Below, one piece after another: positions 31,198 to 39,743 of a stretch of 64,000 nt of DNA (positions are counted from its first letter, which is position 1; the number at the start of each line of letters is the position of its first letter). This DNA comes from Nothopassalora personata (taxonomy: Eukaryota > Ascomycota > Dothideomycetes > Mycosphaerellales > Mycosphaerellaceae): contig CM066292.1 in the NCBI GenBank assembly GCA_033816765.1, forward strand, positions 2,480,001 through 2,544,000. Direction: 5' to 3'. Below the pieces are notes generated by a model that saw only the letters and a list, made by a program, of their open reading frames with translations, was not told where the DNA came from and did no database searches. Both the position numbers and the translations under genes were made by a program.

Positions 31198-32187
31198 CTA
31201 GGCAGATTTCGAGAAGAAGTTCTCGCATTCCTGGTATGTATTCTCTTCGCGAATCATTGCGTTGAACTCGCGGCTAACCATGTTCTTTTTCTTGCAGTTC
31301 TTTGCAAAGTGGCCTTGCTCGCCACATACGTAGCAGGTGGAACCTTTGCTCTTCAGCCCCCTTCCTGTCCTACGCTCCGTTACGTCCAATTCCATTGGGT
31401 CTCCGTAACTAGGGTCCTGACTTCTGGCCTTGAAGCCCCCTCTTCCGCCCGCGGCGGGTCTCTGGTATCCAGGCTGTACGAATCGGTCGTATCTCAAATC
31501 CTGGAGCCTTTCGTCGATTTCCTTTGCTACCTTAATCATCGCCCCTAGCGTAACGACGCTGGCGTTTCGGGATAGCTCAGCTTTGACATTGTCCTTTAGT
31601 CCGAGGTAGAATTGCGATCGCAGTGCTGCGTCGTTCCATTCCAGGTCGGCGGCATATCCTTGGAACTCTGAGGCGTATAGCGCTACAGAAGTGGTCTGTC
31701 GAAGTTGTCGGATATGTCGGTCGGCGTATACCTCCTCATTAGGTATCCCGTATAGATCATCAAGTTTCGTCTCAAACTCGTCGTAGTCGTGAAAAATTTT
31801 TCGAGTCTCCGTTTTCGGTGTTTCCCCCTCACCCTGGTTATGGAGCCAGTCCTTGAGGTATGGTCGGAATCCTCTAGCTGCTTTTCCACGTAGGAAGGAT
31901 GCGGCGTACAAGACCTTGCTGGCCTCGCCTTGAAACTGGTGTGCGTTGAAGTGAAGGTACAACTGAACCTGCAGTTGAAAAGCCTCCAGTTTGTCCTTAG
32001 TCCCGTCGAACGTCTCCGGCGTGGACACCTTAGGTGCACGGTGGTGGTCCAATGGGTTCAGCATGCCCATAGGAGTGTTGTTGTTCTTGCTGCTTCCTGT
32101 AATCGACATTTCGCTCATTCGTTCCGTGATGCCAGTTGACTGTGGCTGTTGTCGTGACGGACTCCGGGTAGCGTCTCTCCCAGACAT
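31198..32187 (-). CDS. NA-2 Gag-like protein
   Basis: 329 residues from ATG 32187, nearly identical to the NA-1 gag. The capsid-like region is residues 45-230, and the CCHC knuckle CYVCGEQGHFAKNC is near residue 284. There are a few substitutions (for example AAKEID to VAKEID, ENTCQE to ENTYQE) and one residue fewer near 258. It ends in TAG with no pol following. Similarity to NA-1 continues about 73 nt past the stop and ends abruptly near 31125, where the antisense cassette begins. Confidence 0.9.
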   Translation of the reverse strand: MSGRDATRSPSRQQPQSTGITERMSEMSITGSSKNNNTPMGMLNPLDHHRAPKVSTPETFDGTKDKLEAFQLQVQLYLHFNAHQFQGEASKVLYAASFLRGKAARGFRPYLKDWLHNQGEGETPKTETRKIFHDYDEFETKLDDLYGIPNEEVYADRHIRQLRQTTSVALYASEFQGYAADLEWNDAALRSQFYLGLKDNVKAELSRNASVVTLGAMIKVAKEIDERLQDLRYDRFVQPGYQRPAAGGRGGFKARSQDPSYGDPMELDVTERRTGRGLKSKGSTCYVCGEQGHFAKNCKKKNMVSREFNAMIREENTYQECENFFSKSA

Positions 32188-32226
32188 ATAATCGATAGCA
32201 CTCCCCGCGGCTTTTGGTGCTCAAAG

Positions 32227-32567
32227 TGTTGCGGTTGGGCCTTGTCCCTCGTCACGTGGGTGGCCTAGGAAGTGTCGATCCTCGATATGTCTCTAAAGTA
32301 GTGTGAACGAGAGTTCACTACAAGGTTGCAACTTAACACAAGAGTGTTGATTTGAGTTGAGCACGAGGCTCCTATCTACTCGTAAAGAAGCGTCGTCTAT
32401 ATAGTGCCATGTCTTGGCGTAACTGATCAGACTGAGCAGACTGATCACTGAGCAGACTGAGCGAACTGATCACTGAGCTGATCAGTCTGAGCGAAGTCGA
32501 CCTGCTCAGTTTCGGTCCTTCCCGAAGAATGAGTGGCTGTGGGTTCTTCCTGAACCGAACCGTAACA
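32227..32567 (-). repeat. NA-2 5' LTR (right)
   Basis: 341 bp. Read on minus: TGTTACGG start, GATC-type repeats, CGCCAAGACATGGC then a TATA box, self-primer GTGCTCAA, and CACGTGAC near the U5 end. Its TATA/start core matches the NA-1 LTR while U3 and U5 do not. Confidence 0.93.
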
Positions 32568-32949
32568 AACATACGGTCGCGACCGGCTACTAAGCCGCAC
32601 GTGACACGCATGCGTACACCTTACGACGCGCGATGCGTCTTAAACAAAAGGCAAGAATTAGTTTATCTACGACTAGCAGGTCGTGGGCGTGCTATACATT
32701 ACGACATCCCTTAACAGTTCTAATTCTTCTCTTCGTTATAATCTATATACGCTATAGAGTCCGAACGCGACGATAGCAGCGCTACGCCTACGGCTCCCCT
32801 AAGCCCTAGGGCCTAGCAATAAGCGAGGCGTATAGCCTTAGTCGTAAGGAGGGATGCCCTTCGGGTAGAGGTTAAGGAGAAGGGGATATAGAGGGAGATT
32901 AAACAGTTAGAGATCTTACGGGACGTAAGCGTGCCGCCGGCGGACCCTT

Positions 32950-33960
32950 AGGGCGAATCCGGTGGAGAACTATCCCCTACTCCCCCTCCCCCTCCTCTAT
33001 CTATAGTAACTAACGATAATATCGTAGCTCGAGGCACGGTCGTATCGTATACGACACGTTTACGTCTTAAAGAACCTACGCCTTTTAGAGGGGACTCGAT
33101 TAAGAAAGCACGGGTATTCCTAAGGGAGCTCTCTCTTATCTTTACCCTCTTAGGCGGCACGTATGCGACGAACGAGTTAAAGGTCCTATATAGGGTTATG
33201 TACCTAAGCGGAGAGGCAAGTAAGCGATAGTACGCTAACTATAGCGTCCTTAACCTTAAAGGGTATATATACTAGGGCTTTAAGGAGTTCTATCGAGACG
33301 TATACGGTAACCCTATAAACCTCGTGCTTAACGTAATGTTAGAGTATAAGGCGGTAAAATAGAAGGATAACTAGATAGTACGTTAGTTTACGACTAAGCT
33401 AGATCTTATAGAGGATTAGTTAGGGGACTATACGGAGGCGTAACGCGTACGACACATGCTCGCTAAGCTTACGCCTAGCCTACGGTCCGTAATCGTTAAG
33501 TTTCATAACATCCTAATAACTAGAGAGGACCTAGTAATCCTAGCTTCGCGCATTGAAAGCACGGAGCGTAGTAGCGGAGGGCACGACCGCGGGCAGCATA
33601 GTCGCCGTAGGCGAGAGACTAAGGGCGACTAAGGGCGAAGCGATCGTAGCTCGAAGTAGTAGAAGCATAGTTAGGCGTCGCGCGACCCGGGTGCGAGTTA
33701 CTAGCGGGACGCCGGCGGACCGTCTATAACCTTCGATAGGACTAAAGCAGAGTGCTATAGATGCTATAAGAAGGGTTATATTAAGACGGATTGCCCAAAT
33801 AGGTACCTATGGAAGGACCGTAACGCGTAAGCGGTTCGTAGGGTAGACGCTACGAAGGCTCTAACTAAGAAGGGTAGCGACTAGGGAAAAGGTAGAGGAC
33901 TAGAAGTAGGTCGCTCCTAAGTCCGAGTTTTCCTAAAGTCGACCCTTTAAGGCGAGTAGA
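32950..33960 (+). pseudogene. Gy2 gag remnant
   Basis: Stop-ridden frame on plus. Near 33752-33797 a degenerate knuckle reads ECYRCYKKGYIKTDCP. The normal His of C-x2-C-x4-H-x4-C is Tyr, as expected from CAT to TAT by RIP. The upstream capsid-like part (33000-33560) is recognisable only by position. Confidence 0.7.
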
Positions 33961-36721
33961 TGTATGTCTAGCGCGTTACTTACGAGGCGCAGTCGAGACT
34001 CGTAAGGGCTTTCGCGAGGCTACGTTTCTCCTAGATAACTATACGGATCTTAGCCTAGTGTCGTATAAGTATGTACTCCGACATTAAATGCAACCTATTA
34101 ATAGGGTAAGGCTACCGAAGTTAGAGTCGTATACGCATAACCTAGGATATTGCTACGGCGCCTTTACGGTTCGGCTACGACTCGCTAATAACGCGGGAGT
34201 AGAGCGCGTAAGTAACGCTATCTACTACGCGGTGCCTATAGGTAGGCTATTAGTAATTTTAGGTAGACCCTAGAGGTACCGTAATTGGATCGTAAAGAGC
34301 GATTATAAGGACTAGTAGTTCTACGGCGCGGAGACGTATACGGTAAAGTAGCGTAGCGTAAGCGAGTTCCTTAAGGATCTCGGCGACTTAGAGTAGGTGT
34401 ATACTATAAGTGTTCGTACGGTTACTATAGCGTCCGACGAAGGAGAAGGCTTAAACTAGCCTAAAGAGTTCGCTAACTTCCGAGATGTGTACGTACCTAA
34501 TAAGCGTACGAAGCGTAAGCTGCCCGACGGGGTTAAGCATACAATTAATCTCGTTAAAGGAAAGAAACCCCCCTTTAAGCCGCTATACTATTAATCCATT
34601 GCGGAGTTAGAGGCTTTAAAGAAGTATATCGCCGAGGCAATAGAGAAGGGCTAGATTAAGCGGTCCGTAAGCGAGGCGGGTGCGCCTATCTTATTCGTGC
34701 TAAAGAAAGACGGTACCCTTAGGCTCTATGTAGACTATAGAGGCTTAAATGAGATTATAGTAAAGAACCGATACCCCCTACCCCTAATTAGCGAGACGCT
34801 AGATAGGCTATTAGGTTCTAGGTTCTTTACTATAATCGATTTGAAGGACGCCTACTATCGTATCCCTATTAAGCGAGGCGATAAGTGGAAGACTACGTTT
34901 CGTACGCGATACGGACACTACGAGTACCTAGTAATGCCGTTCAGGTTAACTAACGTACCGGCAACCTTTCAAGGGTATATTAATAAGGCGCTAACCGGCT
35001 TAGTTAATGACATTTGCGTAGTCTACCTAGATAATATCCTTATCTATAGCGAGATGCGTAAGGCACACGTGCGAGCCGTACGCGCGGTACTAGAGAGGCT
35101 ACGAAAGTTTGCCCTGTTCGCAAACCCTAAGAAGTGTTACTTCTTCTAGGAGAGTATAGAGTTTCTTAGGTTTGTCGTAAGCGCCGTAGGCGTGTCGATA
35201 GATAGGAGTAGGGTAGCCGCTATCGAGGAATGGCCTATACCTACGACCTTTTATAAGGTCTAGTCCTTCCTTAGGTTTTACAACTTCTACCGGCGTTTTA
35301 TAGAAGGATACTTAAGGGTCTATAAGCCCCGAACGGACCTACTAAAGGGATCTAAGGACGGTAAGAAGCACGGCCCTCTTACGTGGACCTTAAGCGAAGA
35401 GTAGGCGTTTCGATAGCTTAAGGCCGGATTCTTAGGTGCACTAATACTTAGGCACTTCGATCCTACGCTACGTACGCGAGTCGAGACGGATGCCTTAGGT
35501 TTCGCGATCGTAGGTATTATATCCTAATTGTTTAGTGCTAAGTAGTATCCTATCGCGTTCTATTCACGTAAGATAATACTAGCTAAGTGTAACTACGAGA
35601 CGTACGATTAGGAGCTACTTACAGTAGTTAAGGCTTTTAAGCATTAGAGGCTATACTTAGAGGGCGCTACGTATACGGTGCGAGTACTAGTCGACTACGC
35701 TAACCTATAGGGCTTTATAATAGTAAAGTAGCTAAATAGGCGGTAAGCTCGATAGGCTACGTTCCTATAGTCTTTTAATTTTATAGTAGAGCATCGGCCG
35801 GGTAAGACTAACCTAGCCGACGCGCCTTCGAGACGTAGTAACTACGTAGCTATAACGTAATAAACTTCGAACTTGCTACCTACCTTGTAAAGTAAGCTAT
35901 CTTTCTAGAAGGAGTCTCTAGAAGGGATAAGCGAGCCGACGGTAAAGCGCGTACTTACTACCTACGAGGCGATGTAGGGCGACATAGGCGCGGCGATAGT
36001 AGTACGGAGAGGTAACCTTCCCTATTAAGATAAGCCGTCGTTACTAGTAGTAGTGTACGCTGTAGTGATATAGGGTTAAGCTTATAGCTCGACGGGTGAG
36101 TTAATCCTACTCTTAATAAAGATCGCGTAGTAGTAAGACGACTAGTGTATCGCATACTTAGCGTAGGCGCTAAGCGCGAGGGACGCTAAGGGATAGCATA
36201 TAAAGGATGATCTTATATACTACAGAGACACGACCGTAGTACTTAGGGATTACGCAATTAGGTTGCATCTAATTCGCATATACTACAACGACGTCCTCGC
36301 GGGTTACTTTAGAAGGACTAAGACTAGAGAGCTGTTACGACGTAATTATTAGTAGGACTCACTTAGCACGGACGTAAAACAATACGTCTAAGCCTATAGA
36401 ACCTACTAGGGTTCGAAGGCGAGGCGCTATCGACCCTACGGCGAGCTGTAACCGCTTCCTAGACCGGAGCGACCGTAGTAGGAAATTACTATAGATTTTA
36501 TTACGGACCTACCTCTAAGTACGCGAGCCGGTTGCGTGTATAATGCGATCCTAGTAATGGTCGATCGCTACTCAAAAATGAGCTTATACATCCCGACGAC
36601 GAAGACTTACATAGCCGTAGAGCTTACGAGGCTCCTACGAGACGAAGTCGTGCGACACTATAGTGTCCCGTTAGGCATAGTAAGCGACCGAGGTCCGGTC
36701 TTTACTAGTTAGTTTTAGAGT
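33960..36721 (+). pseudogene. Gy2 pol remnant (protease, RT, RNase H, integrase start)
   Basis: A 150-codon open piece at 34697-35149 is clear Ty3/gypsy RT ([20 protein letters not shown], then YLDNILIYS, where the catalytic DD reads DN). RNase H-like sequence covers about 35480-35830. The integrase core (DFITDLPL, MVDRYSK, IVSDRGPVFTS) is at 36490-36715. TAG/TAA stops are frequent and of RIP type. Cut at TSD GACTT by element C. Confidence 0.85.
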
Positions 36722-36726
36722 GACTT

Positions 36727-37135
36727 TGTTACGGTTCTGATCTGGGGCTGAAGGAAGCTAACCAATCAGACCTCCACAATTGGTGGGCGCTTCCGCCCGA
36801 GAAGTGCTCTCTCACCCGCAGGAATAAAACCAAGGAACCGAGAGAGCAACTGAAGTGATCTCCTTGATCTCGTTGATCTCGGTGATCTCGAGAGAGCATG
36901 GAGAGCATGGAGAGCACGGAGAGCAAACGCTCTATCTCCTTTGTATTTAGGAACGCTAGAAACCCTTATGGTTCTGATGCGTTCAACTCATGTTACTATC
37001 TCACTGATTGGAATACAACTCTTATTCCTATCATTCATCTTCGCTCAGCTTGCTTCAGCCTCTCCAAAGAATAATACCGCCACGTGACTTGACTTATCTC
37101 TCTTTTGAGACTAGCCCTGGAACGAGACAATAACA
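36727..37135 (+). repeat. Element C 5' LTR
   Basis: 409 bp, TGTTACGG to AATAACA. U3 holds TGATCTC repeats and GAGAGCATG repeats (about 36856-36925). CACGTGAC is at 37081-37088. Confidence 0.95.
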
Positions 37136-37152
37136 CTTTGAACGCCCTCAGG

Positions 37153-39171
37153 ATGAGCGCTACTCAAGCAGCTGGTAGGGGAACACCCGCCCCCAGCGAA
37201 GCAGGAAGCATCCGCCGTGCGCCACCACAACAGACTACCACCACGAAGGACGATGAGTCTGATGACGATGACGAGTCTACTCCAAGGAAGAACGACGTTA
37301 AGGCCGCCAAGCCAGACCTCTTCCATGGAGACAGAGCCAAGTTCGACGACTGGATCAATCAGATGGATATGTATCTCATGTTCAACCCAGTCGATGCTAA
37401 TAAGAGGACTATCTTCGCCATCACGTACCTTCGCGGAAGTGCGCAGAACTGGATCAAACCTTACCTTAAGGAATACCTTGAAGGTATGGGACGATTAGAC
37501 CCCACTGGAATGTTCAGGAGCTACACCCTTTTCAAAGAAAAGATGAAATCAATCTTTGGAACCTCGAACGAAGTCCAACAGGCCATACGAATTATTCAAC
37601 ACCTAAAGCAGAAGACGTCTACTTCAGAGTATGCCGCCAAATTCGAAGAATACGGACAAATCACCGGATGGGACCAGACGGCGTTGATGACTATGTTCCG
37701 ACGTGGACTTAAGGACTCCGTCAAGGACGAGTTGATAAGACACGGGGGACGGATCACCAACCTCGAAGAGCTAATGAAGGCGTCGATCAACATCGATGAC
37801 CAGCTCTGGGAACGACACCAGGAGAAGAAATACGACTCCAAAGTAGGAGGAATAGCAGGATACGCTCCGGATCGCAGACCCTTAGGAGGATACGTTGCGA
37901 AGGGAGAATTCTCACGACAAAGCCAACCCTACTATGGACCACAGCCAATGGAACTGGACGTTACCCAACGAGGACGGAAGATCGATAAGAGTAGGGGCCA
38001 CGGAAAGCCCTTCAAAGGAAAAGGAAAACTCACATGTTATGCCTGTGGCAAGGAAGGCCACATGGCGCGAGATTGCCGCGGTAAAAATATGGTGCGCCGC
38101 GAGCAATTCAATATGATGCAACCCCGAACTAGTAAATCTGAGAGCAGCGTTGGATCTCGAGGAGATACCGACTATACTCGGAGAGTGGAGGAGAGAGCTA
38201 GCAACAGAAACACGACGCCTCTCCTGGACCCCTCAGAAGGACGAGGAGGATACCATGGGCAGCAAATGGTGGTCATTCCATTTGATGCGAAGAACCAACC
38301 ACGACAGTTCAACATGATGACACGAAGAGTCGACTACGAGACCGAATCCGAGTCTCGAAATGGTCATGGAAGCCTTCATTGGCGATTCTGTTACCAAGAC
38401 TCGTGTCAAATCCACTACGCCGCGAAATCAGGCGCAGGGTATTGGCCTCAGCAACCACGAGGAACCCTAGGAGCGACGCATAGGCAAAACGCCACGCTCA
38501 GAGAAGTGGACATCGATGAATCCTACTTCAACGAAGATGGAAGCGATAAAGAAAATCAGGACCCAGGATGGAACGGATCATGGTCACCAGAACCACGAGA
38601 AGAAAGTCAAGAAACCACCGGGTTAGATACCATCGAGGAAGAACAGGATCCGGAAGAATCAAGCGAAGACGATTCCTCCGAAGGGAAAGAGAGCGACACT
38701 GACGACGACAATGAACAACTTACCTTCACGGTAGATGCACCCAAGAGACTATACGACATGATCATCTACCTACAAAGAAGGCACGAGGAATTCCTACCTA
38801 AGATAGGTGGACGAAGGAGGCTACATTCCATTGAGTTTGACAAGACACTCGACACCCTACGAGGCATGGCCTGGGGATACCCACTCATGGAAACAACCGA
38901 GAATCTAGCAACCACCGTTACAGAACGACCACCGATAGGAAGCCGAATAACAGGAACCGGATATCTTACACCGTCAGGAACATTTATATCGAATGAATTA
39001 CGCAACATAGTGCAGCACGCACGCGCACTCTACTCAGAAACGCAGAAGATCCAGGAACGCAACAGACTACAAGTGTGGACACAGGGCAACGAGCTACAGG
39101 TTCTAGCCGAAGCCTCTAGGCACGAAGCACAGCGAACCACATACCATTCGGGAAAAGGATCAGCTCCCTAG
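37153..39171 (+). CDS. Element C Gag polyprotein
   Basis: About 672 residues from ATG 37153. The frame is open upstream into the LTR but has no earlier ATG. It is a structural protein of the particle. The N-terminal 45 residues are disordered. The capsid-like gag domain spans about 50-245 (KPDLFHGDRAKFDDW, FAITYLRGSAQNW, MTMFRRGLKDSVKDEL). A CCHC knuckle, CYACGKEGHMARDC, lies near residue 295. A long acidic region (about 450-545) and a further conserved C-terminal region follow, ending at TAG 39169-39171. The slippery site and stem of the frameshift signal overlap the end. Related to the NA-1/NA-2 gags, which lack the C-terminal half. Confidence 0.92.
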   Translation: MSATQAAGRGTPAPSEAGSIRRAPPQQTTTTKDDESDDDDESTPRKNDVKAAKPDLFHGDRAKFDDWINQMDMYLMFNPVDANKRTIFAITYLRGSAQNWIKPYLKEYLEGMGRLDPTGMFRSYTLFKEKMKSIFGTSNEVQQAIRIIQHLKQKTSTSEYAAKFEEYGQITGWDQTALMTMFRRGLKDSVKDELIRHGGRITNLEELMKASINIDDQLWERHQEKKYDSKVGGIAGYAPDRRPLGGYVAKGEFSRQSQPYYGPQPMELDVTQRGRKIDKSRGHGKPFKGKGKLTCYACGKEGHMARDCRGKNMVRREQFNMMQPRTSKSESSVGSRGDTDYTRRVEERASNRNTTPLLDPSEGRGGYHGQQMVVIPFDAKNQPRQFNMMTRRVDYETESESRNGHGSLHWRFCYQDSCQIHYAAKSGAGYWPQQPRGTLGATHRQNATLREVDIDESYFNEDGSDKENQDPGWNGSWSPEPREESQETTGLDTIEEEQDPEESSEDDSSEGKESDTDDDNEQLTFTVDAPKRLYDMIIYLQRRHEEFLPKIGGRRRLHSIEFDKTLDTLRGMAWGYPLMETTENLATTVTERPPIGSRITGTGYLTPSGTFISNELRNIVQHARALYSETQKIQERNRLQVWTQGNELQVLAEASRHEAQRTTYHSGKGSAP

Positions 39172-39193
39172 GAATGAGCGACCGGAGGGAGTT
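39150..39193 (+). promoter_or_regulatory. Element C gag/pro -1 frameshift signal
   Basis: GGGAAAA (39150-39156) is read G-GGA-AAA in the gag frame, a canonical X-XXY-YYZ heptamer. After 5 bases, AGCTCCCT (39162-39169) can pair with AGGGAGTT (39186-39193) as an 8-bp stem with one G-U. The protease frame is -1 and open from 39120. An ATG at 39174, two bases after the gag stop, offers reinitiation as an alternative. Confidence 0.72.
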
Positions 39194-39743
39194 ATGCAAT
39201 ATTCAGGCTCACGCATCGACATCAAACACAGTTTTCCAGACACAAGCAATCGTCAACGGACACAAGACTAGTGTCATGATCGACTCAGGAGCAGCGGGGA
39301 ATTTTATCTCCGAGTCTTTCACAAGAAGAAACGGGTTAGCTACCCTAAAGAAGAAATGGGGTTACGAGTTGATCGCGGTAAACGGATCATCGTTACCTAG
39401 CGTGGAATGGGAGACGATACCATTGCCACTGGCTATCCAACAGCACCACGAGAATATTACCTTGGATGTCACTGATATGGCCAGTCATGACATAGTATTA
39501 GGTATGCCTTGGTTGAGAAAGCACAATCCAGTAATCGACTGGAGAAGAGGAGTACTCACATTTAGGGAATGCGATTGCGTTGTCGACATTCAGCCTGCGC
39601 AGTGGCAGCGTTCACTGGCAGATGAGGCAAGGAAACAGCTAAACGAGATACAGCTTGCGCCGAATAGAAGGACAGAAGAACCACCTTCGACCGGGACAGA
39701 CACTGGCGTGGGGGCCGCCGGGTCACGAAGTCACTGGAAGTGA
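39174..39743 (+). CDS. Element C protease (retropepsin-like), split from RT by a frameshift
   Basis: 189 codons. Cleaves the Gag-Pol precursor. The active-site motif MIDSGAAGNFI lies near residue 36, and the second conserved motif DIVLGMPWL near 107, as in Ty3/gypsy aspartic proteases. The frame is -1 relative to gag. It runs out at 39743 because a five-G run (39710-39714) is one base longer than in Gy1. RT sequence continues in the next frame from 39655 on. The lesion may be a real mutation or a sequencing error in a homopolymer. Confidence 0.85.
   Translation: MSDRRELCNIQAHASTSNTVFQTQAIVNGHKTSVMIDSGAAGNFISESFTRRNGLATLKKKWGYELIAVNGSSLPSVEWETIPLPLAIQQHHENITLDVTDMASHDIVLGMPWLRKHNPVIDWRRGVLTFRECDCVVDIQPAQWQRSLADEARKQLNEIQLAPNRRTEEPPSTGTDTGVGAAGSRSHWK

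Larger units (their letters stand above)
26581..32567 (-). mobile_element. NA-2: non-autonomous LTR retrotransposon, minus orientation, containing a Tc1/mariner
   Basis: LTRs are 341 bp each. The right one (element 5') is 32227-32567. The left one is split by the mariner into 26581-26728 and 30227-30419. TSD AACAT is at 26576-26580 and 32568-32572. Without the mariner the element is about 2.49 kb, like NA-1. It has an intact gag on minus and an antisense ORF on plus. The self-primer site GTGCTCAA (32217-32224, plus-strand reading) pairs with TTGAGCAC at 32357-32364 in the LTR. LTRs appear identical and no RIP is visible. Confidence 0.93.
26529..32716 (+). repeat. Gy2 5' LTR, split by NA-2
   Basis: TGTAAGGGGCAGCC start at 26529 and CCCTTAACA end at 32716. 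Removing NA-2 and one AACAT copy gives 196 bp matching 53082-53277. CACGTGAC is at 32598-32605. Confidence 0.9.

Noticed and set aside
36729..36926. 65-codon minus-strand ORF duplicated in both C LTRs
   Set aside because: It is just the U3 short repeats read in frame (repeated LSM, RDQ units); copies are identical because LTRs are.
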